Origin: Accumulibacter sp.
Lineage (GTDB): Bacteria; Pseudomonadota; Gammaproteobacteria; Burkholderiales; Rhodocyclaceae
DNA: 42,836 nt
Reading direction: 5' to 3'
NCBI GenBank assembly: GCA_016788495.1
Contig: JAEUOM010000159.1
Coordinates: 1 to 42,836 of the forward strand
The notes under the pieces were generated by a model. It made no database searches, was not told the DNA's origin, and saw only the letters and a list, made by a program, of their open reading frames with translations. Positions 27,386-36,034 of this stretch are shown in pieces. Made by a program: the position numbers and the translations under genes. Numbering within the stretch: position 1 is the stretch's first letter; the number at the start of each line of letters is the position of its first letter.

Positions 27386-27610
27386 TCAGACAGAGTCGTC
27401 TCTGGCGTTGCGGACCCAGCCGCGCAGCAGGGCCAGCAGCGAACTTCCGGTCAGCATGCCGAGAAGGTAGATGCCGATGACCAGGAGAAAGATCGGCATG
27501 GTCATGCTCATGCCCAGCAGCGAAACCGTGACGGCGGTCAGGTTCTGGACCTTGAAGAGCAGCACGATGGCAGTGGCAACCACCACCAGTCCGATATAGA
27601 CGTAACGCAT
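27386..27610 (-). CDS. LapA-domain (DUF1049) small membrane protein
   Basis: 74 residues with two membrane helices (MRYVYIGLVVVATAIVLLF and a second at about 38-60, MPIFLLVIGIYLLGMLTG) joined by a short loop containing VQNLTAVTVSLLG, which is the LapA/DUF1049 signature. E. coli LapA works with LapB in regulating LPS synthesis; no lapB lies here. ATG at 27610 follows GGAGGAG. The upstream META-domain gene ends 13 bases away on the same strand, so they are probably co-transcribed. Confidence 0.8.
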   Translation of the reverse strand: MRYVYIGLVVVATAIVLLFKVQNLTAVTVSLLGMSMTMPIFLLVIGIYLLGMLTGSSLLALLRGWVRNARDDSV

Positions 27611-27623
27611 TTCATCTCCTCCT

Positions 27624-28715
27624 CTACTTGGCCTCAGCGTTGGCGTTGAGCACGCGCTGCCCGTCCGCGCGATGCACGTCAAGCATGCCGCCGCGCACGC
27701 TCCACTTCGTCGCCGTCGCCAGCGCCGCCAGGAACTCACGTTCCTGCTGCATCACGCCTTCTCCAGCGCAGGCCTTGCGCGTCGTGCTGGTCGGCCCGAC
27801 GGTCATCCGCTCGCCGTCACTCGTGTAAGGCGCGCGGAAGCTGTTGCAGCCGGCGTGCCCCTGTACCATTCCGTCGCCGAAGGAGAGCGTCAGGTCGGTT
27901 CCGGCCAGCGGTCCCACCACCGCGTCCCGACCGTTGTTGAAACCGGTGACATGCCAGACGACGCCTGCCAGCGTTGGCGCGGGTTCGGCCTGAAAAGTGA
28001 GCGCCGCACCCGCTTCCGGGGTGAGCGTCAGCCGGTCGCCATCGATCGCGTAGCGAACCGTGCCGGCGAGTGCGCCCTGAACCGCCTTCTCGATCGCCAT
28101 GGCCGGAGGCGGGCAGGCCATCATCGTCCCAGCCAGGGGGGCGAAGCTGACGCGGCCGCCGTCGATCGTGTAGCCGCCAAAAAACTGGTTGCAACCGGAA
28201 AACCCGTCGACTCGCCCGGCCTCGAAGCGAGCTGTCACCGGCCGCCCGGTCTGGCCGGCGATGCCCGGCTTCCTGCTACCGATGGTGCTGAGGCGCCACG
28301 TCGGCCCCTCGATGGTCATTGCCAGTGGCGACGTCGTCTTGGTCGCAGCCGGAACTCGGCAACAGCCGACGAGCAGGCGACCATTGGGCAGCGACACGCG
28401 CGCGGTGACCGGGTGCTGCACCTCGGACATGCCATCGCTGCAAGTGGCATCGGTGAGGAAGGCCACCAGTTCACCAGCCCGGCCGCTCGTCGGCCTACCA
28501 CGCCATGCGCGCTCCTTCGGCGCCTCGAGACGCGTCTCCCTGCCGCGGTAGTCGACGGCCACTTGATCGGGCAACTCGAGCCGTGCCGCGCCGTGTGCGG
28601 TGAACGACAGACTCCATGAAGGCTCGTTGCCGAAACAGATCAGCGATGCCTCCGCTGCCGCGGCGGGCAGCGAGGAGGCGAGGCAAAGCGCGAGCGCAGC
28701 GGCGGACTTCAGCAT
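27624..28715 (-). CDS. Secreted protein with two META (HslJ-like) domains
   Basis: 363 residues. Signal peptide MLKSAAALALCLASSLPAAA. An N-terminal domain of about 90 residues begins ICFGNEPSWSLSF, a pattern seen in COG3650-type lipoproteins. Two META domains follow, about 125-235 and 245-360, each with the conserved core: FSGCNQFFGGYTIDGGRVSF plus GTMMACP in the first, and GHAGCNSFRAPYTSDGERM plus TRKACAG in the second. META proteins are periplasmic or outer-membrane stress factors of unclear activity. Cysteine pairs in each META domain suggest disulfides. The start is placed at the signal peptide. Confidence 0.8.
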   Translation of the reverse strand: MLKSAAALALCLASSLPAAAAEASLICFGNEPSWSLSFTAHGAARLELPDQVAVDYRGRETRLEAPKERAWRGRPTSGRAGELVAFLTDATCSDGMSEVQHPVTARVSLPNGRLLVGCCRVPAATKTTSPLAMTIEGPTWRLSTIGSRKPGIAGQTGRPVTARFEAGRVDGFSGCNQFFGGYTIDGGRVSFAPLAGTMMACPPPAMAIEKAVQGALAGTVRYAIDGDRLTLTPEAGAALTFQAEPAPTLAGVVWHVTGFNNGRDAVVGPLAGTDLTLSFGDGMVQGHAGCNSFRAPYTSDGERMTVGPTSTTRKACAGEGVMQQEREFLAALATATKWSVRGGMLDVHRADGQRVLNANAEAK

Positions 28716-28847
28716 GTTGAAGGTTCGTTCCCGATCAAGAAAACCCTGCAAGGCCACGCGCCGCGGGCTGTGGTCGGGTGCGAGTTTGAGCCGGGACTGC
28801 GGGGCCGGCAGCCAACGAACGGTCATGACTGTCTGGTCCTGCCACCA

Positions 28848-29435
28848 TCACTCGCCGCACACCAGGCGAATGCGGCGCTCGGCAAGCGCGAAGGCCTCAT
28901 CGGTGTCGGCATTCAAGGCTTGCAGTTTGGCCTGGTCGCAGGCACTGGCCGCCTGCATGTCGGCAGCCACTGCTGTCGTGCCGGCGGGCTGTCCCATCTG
29001 CGCGGGTGCGCAGCGGTCATCGGACACCAGCCGGATGTTGTTGAACTGGCCCTGCTCGATCGCCACGCAGTCCCCGACTCTCTTGCCTGCCTGATCGGAA
29101 ACGATGCGGACAGTTGAACCGCCGCCAACCTTGACCGTGTATTCGAAGGACTGCGAGCGCCCGGCGAGGTTGCCAACCCCCCGACCGGCTGCTGCGCCCC
29201 CGAGGGTGCGCAGGGCACGATTGCTGCCGGACTGCCCGCTGCCGGTCAACAGGCCTATGCCGCCGCCGACGATGGTGCCGACGTTCTGAGCAGTCGTGTC
29301 GGTAACGGTCGTGGCAACGACATTGGTGACGCGCCCGTACTGCACTCGCGATTGAGCGCCGGCGAGGGTTGAGGTCAGACCGAGTGCCAGCGTGACTGCG
29401 CCAAGCGTGGCGTTGACCAATGGATTCGATTTCAT
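28848..29435 (-). CDS. Glycine-zipper outer-membrane-type protein
   Basis: 195 residues. Signal peptide MKSNPLVNATLGAVTLALGL ending near AGA-QS. The mature part starts with YGRVTNVVATTV and has a glycine zipper at about 52-95 (GTIVGGGIGLLTGSG, GGAAAGRGVGNLAG), the SlyB/Rick_17kDa_Anti arrangement. A small beta region follows (YTVKVGGGSTVRIVSDQ, VGDCVAIEQG) and a unique C-terminal tail of about 60 residues with three Cys. No lipobox Cys is seen. Family members sit in the outer membrane or periplasm; function is not established. Confidence 0.75.
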   Translation of the reverse strand: MKSNPLVNATLGAVTLALGLTSTLAGAQSRVQYGRVTNVVATTVTDTTAQNVGTIVGGGIGLLTGSGQSGSNRALRTLGGAAAGRGVGNLAGRSQSFEYTVKVGGGSTVRIVSDQAGKRVGDCVAIEQGQFNNIRLVSDDRCAPAQMGQPAGTTAVAADMQAASACDQAKLQALNADTDEAFALAERRIRLVCGE

Positions 29436-29510
29436 CGACTTTCTCCAGAGTGCTTGAGGGTAGGTAGCACGAGCCCGAACGGCTCGCTGGCACGGCTCAA
29501 CAGACTGCGT

Positions 29511-29888
29511 TCAGGCGAGGGCTTTTGCCTTGAGCTTGGCAAACTCTTCCGGATTGATCGTACCGGCGTCCAGCAGCGCCTTGGCGTCGGCGATCTGTTC
29601 GGCGGGCGATTTTCCGGCCACCTGTCTGATGTAGGACTCCGCCTCGGATCGCGACTGTTCGTACGAGGCGCGTTGCCTCGCGGCCATGCCTTTGCCACGA
29701 GTGATCACATACACCAGTGCGGTCAACATGGGCACGAAGAGCAGGCAGATGAGCCACAAGGCCTTGGAGCCACCGCCGAGATCACTGTCATTGAAAAGAT
29801 CGGCAATGATGCGGAACAGGATCAGCAGATACCCCACGAAAAGGAATGCCGACGCGATCAGCCACATGAAATCCCAGAAATTGCTCAT
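29511..29888 (-). CDS. Membrane protein with PLDc_N-like segment and SHOCT domain
   Basis: 125 residues. Two membrane helices lie at about 8-30 and 42-64 with the PLDc_N-type connecting pattern (ALWLICLLFVPMLTALVYVI). A charged linker leads to a C-terminal SHOCT domain at 95-123 (AEQIADAKALLDAGTINPEE). SHOCT domains are short helical modules thought to mediate oligomerisation. The gene is on the same strand as the glycine-zipper and META genes but with 75-bp spacing, so co-transcription is possible. Confidence 0.8.
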   Translation of the reverse strand: MSNFWDFMWLIASAFLFVGYLLILFRIIADLFNDSDLGGGSKALWLICLLFVPMLTALVYVITRGKGMAARQRASYEQSRSEAESYIRQVAGKSPAEQIADAKALLDAGTINPEEFAKLKAKALA

Positions 29889-30407
29889 CAGGCATCACCT
29901 TTCAAAAAACCGCGGGAGTCTCGGGATGCGGCCTCGTGCATTGTGCCCGGAGTTCAGCCGCGCAGCAAGCTTCGGCATGGGGCTCCGTCAACGAATTGCG
30001 CGAGCGCTTGGTGGTCCCTGCTTTGCGTCGGCATGCCATCGCTCTGCCGATGCGCAAGCGCCGCAGCAGCATAGTGGGGCCTTGATCGGGGCCGTCAGCG
30101 CGAAGTGGCGGTGCCGAAGCGCGGGCGCGGTTGTCGCTCAGCGGTACCGCGCCATAGCCCGTGGGATATTGCGCAATCAGGCAGCCGGCAAGGGCCGGAA
30201 GCTCGGGTCCGTAGGCGCTCCAAGTGCTGCCCTTGCGCAGCATCCCGGCCAGTTGCCACAACGGAGTAGCGAGCGGATAACGATCCGAATCGGCCGCAAC
30301 AGCACTTTTTTCGGCCAAGCCTCTAGCTCCAGGTTCCGCGCTTGCCGCTTGGCAAGACGCTGGCGCGGCGGCTGCGGGCGAAAGTGCCCGCCGACCGCCA
30401 CCGGAGT
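29889..30407. other. Gene-poor stretch between SHOCT gene and outer-membrane protein gene
   Basis: A minus-strand frame of 138 codons (29902-30318) has no recognisable motif, contains scattered Cys/Arg and looks spurious. An AT-rich patch near 30301-30320 has no T-run hairpin. Nothing convincing was found. Confidence 0.3.
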
Positions 30408-31361
30408 TCAGAACCGCCCGATGAAGGTGGCGCCGAAAAAGGGTGCCGGGTCGAAGTCGTCCTTGCGCAACAGGTTGCCGGATGAGTTTTCCACCCGGAG
30501 TTGCCCGGCCACCACAGCACCGCCGTAGAGGTGCAGCGCCATCTGGTCGCTGAACTGGCGCGTGACGCGCAGGAATACCGGCACTCCGCGCTCCTCGCCA
30601 ACTCCGTTCGGCGTCGGGCCATCGTCACTCAGGCGAAAGCGCATGACCCGGTAGGACACACCGACGCCTGCGGTCCAACCGCCGTCGAACTGGTAGTCCA
30701 GTTCGATACCCGCAGGGCCGGTCGGCCCGCTCGCCAGGGGGTTGATCAGGCGCCAGCGCTCGCCCAGGCGCCAATCGACGAGCAGGAACGGGAACACGCT
30801 GGTCTTCTCGATGCCATCGAAAACGCCGATTCCCAGACCGAGGAGATTGCCATCCGCGAACCGTCTGGTGCCTGAGAAAAGGGCGCCCCAGACGAGCGAG
30901 TCACCCGTATGGGCACCGTTTTCCCGGAACCAGTCGACCGACGGCGCTACTCCCAGTCGCCAGCCATCGCCAACCGTGAAGGACATCGGCAGGCTGAGGC
31001 CGTAACGCTGGACGACGCCCCAGGGTGATCGGCCGCCCAACGAGCTTGGGCTCGAAAAGGAATAGTCCAGATAGTCGTAGTTGAGCGTCACACCCGCCCG
31101 AGTGCCGCCACCAAAGTCGTAGGAAGCGCCGCCCCGCACGACCGCGCCGCCGACGCTGAAATCACCGCCGCCATCGAGGTCGGCGCTCCCCTGGTAGACC
31201 GGCGTGAGCGAAACGAAAGGCTGCCAGCCTGCAGCTGCACGCCCCTGCGCCGGAGCTTCCTCGACCGGGTCGACATAGGCGCCGGCCTGCGCCGGACCAG
31301 CCGCCGCGAGCAGTACGCCAAGCACCGCCACGGCTGCAACGCGCGTAGAGAAAAAGTTCAT
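30408..31361 (-). CDS. Outer-membrane beta-barrel-like protein of unknown function
   Basis: 317 residues. Signal peptide MNFFSTRVAAVAVLGVLLAA ending at AQA-GA. The mature part alternates polar and hydrophobic residues in strands separated by Gly/Asp turns (FVSLTPVYQGSADLDGGG, GGASYDFGGGTRAGVTLNYD) and ends with FFGATFIGRF, whose terminal Phe is the classic outer-membrane insertion signal. About 12 strands are plausible, and the overall look is that of DUF6268-type proteins. Start ATG at 31361 follows GAGGG. Substrate or role unknown. Confidence 0.65.
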   Translation of the reverse strand: MNFFSTRVAAVAVLGVLLAAAGPAQAGAYVDPVEEAPAQGRAAAGWQPFVSLTPVYQGSADLDGGGDFSVGGAVVRGGASYDFGGGTRAGVTLNYDYLDYSFSSPSSLGGRSPWGVVQRYGLSLPMSFTVGDGWRLGVAPSVDWFRENGAHTGDSLVWGALFSGTRRFADGNLLGLGIGVFDGIEKTSVFPFLLVDWRLGERWRLINPLASGPTGPAGIELDYQFDGGWTAGVGVSYRVMRFRLSDDGPTPNGVGEERGVPVFLRVTRQFSDQMALHLYGGAVVAGQLRVENSSGNLLRKDDFDPAPFFGATFIGRF

Positions 31362-31566
31362 ACCGCCCTCGCCAAAAAATTGGTCACACCGTACAAGCAT
31401 AGCGTTCATCTCCACGGCCTGGTGCGTCGGCTGCCGCCGACTCCGTTGCCGAATGAGCCCTCTGTTGCACGGGAGCAACAGGCTGTCATCCGGCACGGCG
31501 ATAGAAACGTGGCAACTTCCTGCCGGCGGCGTGTCTGGCACACCGGCCGCGAACCGATGCCCCCCT

Positions 31567-33147
31567 TCACGGCCCCGCGAAAGGCTGCAATTCTTCATCG
31601 GACGGCAGCAGCGTGGAAAACACGGCTTCCAGTCGGACCGGCAGTCCCGCCACTGCTGTCGTGGCAATGTTGAGTCCCGAAGGACCCGACGGGCGCTCGA
31701 TCTCGCCATCGATTCGTTCGAGCAGGTACGGGAAAAACGGGTTGGATGACAGCCGCGTCAGGAAGTCCTGGTCGACGATCAGCGCGCCACGTTCGCCGCG
31801 GGCATCCATCGCGCCCAGATTGTAACCGTAGTCGTCCTTCGTCTTCGGGTCGGGATACATTCCGTACAGTGGATCATTCATTGGGATCGGGATCGAGAGG
31901 TGCGACAGGGAAAAGATTCCTGGCGGGTACGGCAGGCTCAGCGGGCGAACGACGGGTTGCAACTGGCCGGGCGCGATGCTGCGCTCGACCGTCATCTCGC
32001 TGTCGTCGCTCGCGTTGGCGATGGTGGTGAAACGATAGCTCACGGGGGTCGTGGGGGCGAGGCGCTCGACTGCGACGTAGGAAGACGGACGCAGCAGCGG
32101 GGCGAACTTGAGGGTCCGATTCACGTCAAAGAGGACAATTTCACTGCCGTTGTCCGGCAGATTCGCGTAGAGCGCGGTAAGGATCGCCGGTGTGCTGACG
32201 GTGAAATCGATCGCCGACTGGAAGGTCAGAACGGGCGGCAGGCCGCCGAGTTGGCCCGCTCGCGCAAGGCGCTGGATCTGCGCCTGTAACGCGTCGGTGA
32301 GGCGGAATGACTGGCGCGCGCCGTTGACCGGGAAGGAGTTGTACTTGAACGGATTGAACTCCGGAACGACGCTCAGCCAGGCGGCATTGGCAAATGGCGG
32401 CAGCAGGGCCGGCAGGCTGGCGAGACCGGCAAAGCGGGCAAACCGCGTGATGCCGATCATCGGGGTGAACAGGATGATGCGCTCGGCGCGCGCGAGGCGC
32501 GGGTCTTCCAGGGCATCGAGAGAGTACTTCATCGCCAGCGCGCCGCCGTTCGAGAACCCCACCAGATGCAGAGGTGCGGGAGCAGGGACTCGCCGACGCG
32601 CTTCGCGTATGGCGAGGCGCGTTGCGGCCATCCAGTCTTCCCAGCGGACCTTGCTCAGGCCGGCGGGAACGGTGCCGTGGGCCGGCAAGCGGAGGCCAAT
32701 GGTGACGAATCCGTGCTCACGATAGTGTCTCGCGAAATGCCGCAGGCTGTAGGGCGAATCGGTCAGACCATGCAGCAGGACGACCACGCCAAGCGGTTTG
32801 CCATCGGGTTCCATGACGTAGGAGCGGTTCCAGTCCTGCGCAAACCGCGCGGGGTAGACCGGGCTCGCCTCGAAGTAGCGGTTGATCGGCACACGCTGGT
32901 CGGGCGCCAGCTTCTGGCTGACCTCGCTGCGTACGCTGGTCATGATCTCGTTTTCCTGCGCGAGGTAGCGAGTCCAGTCGGCTGCGTCGAGTTGATCCGC
33001 CGAAAGTTCGGTTGGCACGAAGGTATGCCATGGCTGCAAGGGTGGGCCGCCAAGCACACGAAACGACCGCAGGGCCAGCAGCGCCACACCGATCACAAGG
33101 CTCAACAGCAGTACCCACTTCAGGACTCTTCCGAAGGCTCCCAGCAT
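31567..33147 (-). CDS. Membrane-anchored alpha/beta hydrolase
   Basis: 526 residues. One N-terminal membrane helix (about 10-28) puts the rest in the periplasm. The hydrolase core begins at about 118: VVVLLHGLTDSPYSLR carries the oxyanion-hole motif and S199 in LVGFSNGGALA is the nucleophile. A conserved IGLRLPAHGTV loop lies between. Candidate acid and His residues follow but I cannot fix them. The C-terminal 150 residues are specific to this subgroup. It resembles carboxylesterase/lysophospholipase-type enzymes; substrate unknown. It is monocistronic, with a candidate promoter at 33230-33259. Confidence 0.75.
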   Translation of the reverse strand: MLGAFGRVLKWVLLLSLVIGVALLALRSFRVLGGPPLQPWHTFVPTELSADQLDAADWTRYLAQENEIMTSVRSEVSQKLAPDQRVPINRYFEASPVYPARFAQDWNRSYVMEPDGKPLGVVVLLHGLTDSPYSLRHFARHYREHGFVTIGLRLPAHGTVPAGLSKVRWEDWMAATRLAIREARRRVPAPAPLHLVGFSNGGALAMKYSLDALEDPRLARAERIILFTPMIGITRFARFAGLASLPALLPPFANAAWLSVVPEFNPFKYNSFPVNGARQSFRLTDALQAQIQRLARAGQLGGLPPVLTFQSAIDFTVSTPAILTALYANLPDNGSEIVLFDVNRTLKFAPLLRPSSYVAVERLAPTTPVSYRFTTIANASDDSEMTVERSIAPGQLQPVVRPLSLPYPPGIFSLSHLSIPIPMNDPLYGMYPDPKTKDDYGYNLGAMDARGERGALIVDQDFLTRLSSNPFFPYLLERIDGEIERPSGPSGLNIATTAVAGLPVRLEAVFSTLLPSDEELQPFAGP

Positions 33148-33229
33148 AGTCTCGCCTTGACATGTTTCCTGGCATCCGCTTCTCAGCGCGCCACGTTGGA
33201 CGGATGGACAACTTGAACTTGCGGGCGAA

Positions 33230-33259
33230 AGTATGGCCGGCCGCAGAGCCGGCAGTCAA
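33230..33259 (-). promoter_or_regulatory. Candidate promoter of the alpha/beta hydrolase gene
   Basis: On the minus strand TTGACT (33259-33254) and CATACT (33235-33230) are 18 bp apart. The spacer is itself palindromic (GCCGGC at both ends). The hydrolase ATG is 83 bases downstream. Confidence 0.4.
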
Positions 33260-33339
33260 TCGAAAAAATTCTCGGCAGCGCACCCGACAAGCCCAAGCAG
33301 GCTCCACGGCCTCTACCGATAAGGAGCGAACGCCTCGGA

Positions 33340-33502
33340 GTCCTGGCGGCGTCCTTGGCTGACCGCAGGACAAGCCCTCTACGCCTTGCGCAAGCAGACG
33401 GTCGAGCCGGTCTTCGGCATCATCAAGTCGGTCATGGGCTTTCGCCAGTTCTCGCTGCGCGGTTTCAAGAAGGTCACGGGGGAGTGGACGTTGGTCTGCT
33501 AG
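33340..33502 (+). pseudogene. C-terminal fragment of an IS1182-family transposase
   Basis: About 50 residues. LYALRKQTVEPVFGIIKSVM, then GFRQFSLRGFKKVTGEWTLV and TAG, match the last catalytic block (YRxR-like region with E) of IS1182/IS4-type transposases. The rest of the roughly 450-residue protein is missing and no inverted repeat was recognised. The stop overlaps the end of the convergent Tyr/Gly-rich gene by four bases. Confidence 0.65.
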
Positions 33503-33984
33503 TCGTCGCGCGGCACGACCTTCTCCCACGGCCCCGGGCACTGCATCACCGCGGGGTAGTAGCCGCCGTTGGCACGGCAGTAGTACCAGTAGCCGGGCTC
33601 CAGCGCTTGGCCGGCGTCCTGCTCCTGGGGAGCCGCATCGGCACCCCTTTCGACATAGACGACTGGCGGCGGCACCGTCACCACAGGCGGATACAGGACT
33701 GGCGGCGGGTAGTAGACTGGCGGGCCCCAGGGCCAGCCCCAACCCGGTGTGGCACCGAAGTAGAAACCGACGCTCGGCCCATAGGGTCTCCAGCGCGGAC
33801 CATAGTAGCCGCCGCGCGGTCCGTAATAGCCACCGCGCGGACCATAGTAGCCGCCGCGCCCGCCAACGACGACGGCGCCGCCGGAGACCGAAGCAGCGCC
33901 GTAGCCACGCCCGTCGGCCAGAGTGGTGACGGGTTGCCAGGCCAGCACCAGAAGCAACGCTCCGATCGTCTTCTTCATCATCAT
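33499..33984 (-). CDS. Tyr/Gly/Pro-rich secreted protein
   Basis: 161 residues starting with three consecutive Met codons; any could be used. Signal peptide MKKTIGALLLVLAW to about TTLADG. Three perfect tandem GGYYGPR heptads lie at 44-64, followed by Trp/Pro/Tyr-rich low complexity (PVYYPPPVLYPPVV). The C-terminus has a conserved module WYYCRANGGYYPAVMQC then PGPWEKV, two Cys likely paired, found in a family of small proteobacterial exported proteins. Function unknown. Its 3' end overlaps the transposase fragment by four bases, so that insertion came right up to the stop. Confidence 0.75.
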   Translation of the reverse strand: MMMKKTIGALLLVLAWQPVTTLADGRGYGAASVSGGAVVVGGRGGYYGPRGGYYGPRGGYYGPRWRPYGPSVGFYFGATPGWGWPWGPPVYYPPPVLYPPVVTVPPPVVYVERGADAAPQEQDAGQALEPGYWYYCRANGGYYPAVMQCPGPWEKVVPRDD

Positions 33985-34163
33985 CAACTCTCCGCTGCCA
34001 CATTGCGCCGGCGCCCTGGTTGCCGAGTCAGCTTGCTGACCGGGGCGCAACGCCGGGTGCGGAAGATCGACAGCCACATCACCTCCCACAGCATCCGGCC
34101 TGACCCCGAAACAACGCAGTAACGCCGCTTCCCGCCGACAGGCGGACCACAGGGGACGGCAGC

Positions 34164-34904
34164 TCACACGCCCCAGGGCTCGTGCCGCTCGGCGTGACCG
34201 ACGTCCGTCGCGGTCAGTGCAACGATCTCTTCGACGATCGCCTGCAACGCGGTGCAGCGCCATCTGATCTCGAGGTCGAAGAGGCGGAAGCCATAGATCC
34301 GTTCTGCGTCATTAGCATACGCCGGCCGCGGGTCCTGTGCCAGCACCTCGGTCAGCAGTTGCTGCAGACGCGGCCAGCGCAACGACTGCTGCCGCAACTG
34401 CGCCATCGCCGACGGACGGAACTCGACGGCCAGTCGTGGCGGAGGCCCGGGCACGAAGCCAGAGCGCGCCTGCGCTACGCTGTCGACGAACGGCAGGTAG
34501 GGCTTGATGTCGATGACCGGCGTGCCATCGAGCAGATCGACCCCGGCCAGTTCGAGGACCACGCCGGCGCGCGTGTCGATGGCGGTCAGTTCGACGAGCG
34601 ACAAGCCGATCGGGTTGGGACGAAAGGGGCTGCGACTGGCAAAGACGCCGACCCGCCGGTTTCCTCCGAGGCGCGGCGGGCGGACCGTCGGACTCCACCC
34701 GCCCGCACTGCGATGGAAGATGAAGCTCAGCCAGAGGTGCGAGAAACCTTCCAGGCCGCGCACCGCTTCGGCGCGATCATAGGGTCGCAGCAGGCGCAGC
34801 CGACCGACGGCATGCGGCGCCAGTCGCGGTTGGCGCGGAATGCCGAAGCGGCCCGGAAACGGCGTCTCGAGGTAACCGATCGGCGACAGGACGAAGTCCG
34901 ACAC
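34164..34904 (-). CDS. trmO: tRNA (N6-threonylcarbamoyladenosine-37) methyltransferase TrmO
   Basis: 246 residues from a GTG start. The TsaA/YaeB beta-barrel domain has the family motifs SPIGYLETPFPGRFGIPRQP, LEGFSHLWLSFIFH, GVFASRSPFRPNPIGLS and DGTPVIDIKPYLPF. The C-terminal domain with ERIYGFRLFDLEI matches the proteobacterial form. It methylates ct6A/t6A37 of tRNA-Thr(GGU) using SAM, improving decoding. Spacing to neighbours does not suggest an operon with certainty, though cbiX, gph and ubiG lie on the same strand upstream. Confidence 0.92.
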   Translation of the reverse strand: MSDFVLSPIGYLETPFPGRFGIPRQPRLAPHAVGRLRLLRPYDRAEAVRGLEGFSHLWLSFIFHRSAGGWSPTVRPPRLGGNRRVGVFASRSPFRPNPIGLSLVELTAIDTRAGVVLELAGVDLLDGTPVIDIKPYLPFVDSVAQARSGFVPGPPPRLAVEFRPSAMAQLRQQSLRWPRLQQLLTEVLAQDPRPAYANDAERIYGFRLFDLEIRWRCTALQAIVEEIVALTATDVGHAERHEPWGV

Positions 34905-34964
34905 CGCTAGCGCACACTGGCGTGGCGGCTCTCGCCGCCAAGGCGCACGCGCGCCGCGAGGCGA

Positions 34965-35339
34965 TCAGCCGGCGAGCAGCGACAGGGCATGACTGGCCAT
35001 CGCCTGGGCGACCGTCTCCGCTTCGCCAATGGCACCGGCAAGGTCGAAGATGGTTCCCGGGTGCTGCTGTCGCAACTCGGCGAGCAGCAGCGGCACATCA
35101 CGCTTCAGATGTCCACCACGGGCGATGAACATCGGCAGGACCAGGATTCGCTCGACACCGTCGGCAACCAGCGACTCGGCGCAGCCGCGCAGGTCCGGCG
35201 AGATGAACTCGAGGAACGCCAGTTCGACACGCAGGGCAGGTGCCTGCTGGCGAAGCAGCAGGCACACGCGCTGCATCGGCCGCGCCCACTCGGGGTCGCG
35301 GGCACCATGCGCAAAGAGGATGAGGGCGGTTTCCGGCAT
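34965..35339 (-). CDS. cbiX: CbiX/SirB-type sirohydrochlorin chelatase
   Basis: 124 residues, the short one-domain chelatase. The metal/catalytic His is H11 in LILFAHGARDPEWARP. Further motifs are LAFLEFISPDL and ILVLPMFIARGGHLKRDVP, whose second His completes the site. Such proteins insert Co2+ or Fe2+ into sirohydrochlorin for cobalamin or siroheme, as homodimers. No other cobalamin or siroheme gene is nearby, so which metal applies is open. gph begins 38 bases upstream on the same strand. Confidence 0.88.
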   Translation of the reverse strand: MPETALILFAHGARDPEWARPMQRVCLLLRQQAPALRVELAFLEFISPDLRGCAESLVADGVERILVLPMFIARGGHLKRDVPLLLAELRQQHPGTIFDLAGAIGEAETVAQAMASHALSLLAG

Positions 35340-35377
35340 GGCGACAGTCTAGCGCATCGGCGGCCGGCTGGCGGCGA

Positions 35378-36034
35378 TCAGTCGAAACCGGCGACGGCGG
35401 CGATATCCTGCGCCCGCGCCACCAGGTGGTCGGCGCCCCAGGCCTCGATCGGTTCGCCATCGCCCAGGTAACCGTAGCGCACGGCCACCGTCGACATCCC
35501 GGCCGCCCGACCGGCCTGGATGTCGCGCACATCGTCGCCGACGTAGAGGCAGCGCGCCGCGTCCGCGGCGAGCAGGCGGCACGCCAGTTGCATCGGCTGC
35601 GGCGCCGGCTTGGCGCGACGCGCCGAGTCGCCGCTGACGACGCAGGCAGCGCGCCGCGCATAACCGAGCTGGTGCAGCAGCGGCAGCGTGAAGCGTTGCG
35701 CCTTGTTGGTGACGATGCCCCACGCCGCCCCACGCTGCTCGCAGGCATCGAGGACTTCGTCGATGCCTGCGAAGATCGTGGTGTGCACACAGATGTCGGC
35801 GCTGTAGTAACGCAGGAAGCGCTCATGGAACTCGCCATAGAGTGCATCGCCCGGCCGCATGTCGAGCCCGGCGGCGAGCATGCCGCGAACGCCCTGCGAG
35901 GTATGCGGGCGCAAGCGGGCGGGCGGAACCGGCGCCAGACCGAGATCAGCCCGCAGCCGGTTGAGGGCCGCCGCCAGATCCGGGGCGGTATCGGCGAAGG
36001 TGCCGTCGAGATCGAAGAGGACGGCGTCAAACAC
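35378..36034 (-). CDS. gph: Phosphoglycolate phosphatase
   Basis: 218 residues, HAD superfamily. Motif I is [16 protein letters not shown] with the two catalytic Asp residues; motif [11 protein letters not shown], Lys in RAKPAPQP, and motif [19 protein letters not shown] follow. The helical cap begins around residue 15. It removes phosphate from 2-phosphoglycolate arising from oxygenase activity or DNA 3'-end repair. The start is GTG, overlapping the ubiG stop by eight bases, so the two are co-translated. The ubiG-gph pairing is a known betaproteobacterial arrangement. A broader sugar phosphatase role is possible. Confidence 0.88.
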   Translation of the reverse strand: MFDAVLFDLDGTFADTAPDLAAALNRLRADLGLAPVPPARLRPHTSQGVRGMLAAGLDMRPGDALYGEFHERFLRYYSADICVHTTIFAGIDEVLDACEQRGAAWGIVTNKAQRFTLPLLHQLGYARRAACVVSGDSARRAKPAPQPMQLACRLLAADAARCLYVGDDVRDIQAGRAAGMSTVAVRYGYLGDGEPIEAWGADHLVARAQDIAAVAGFD

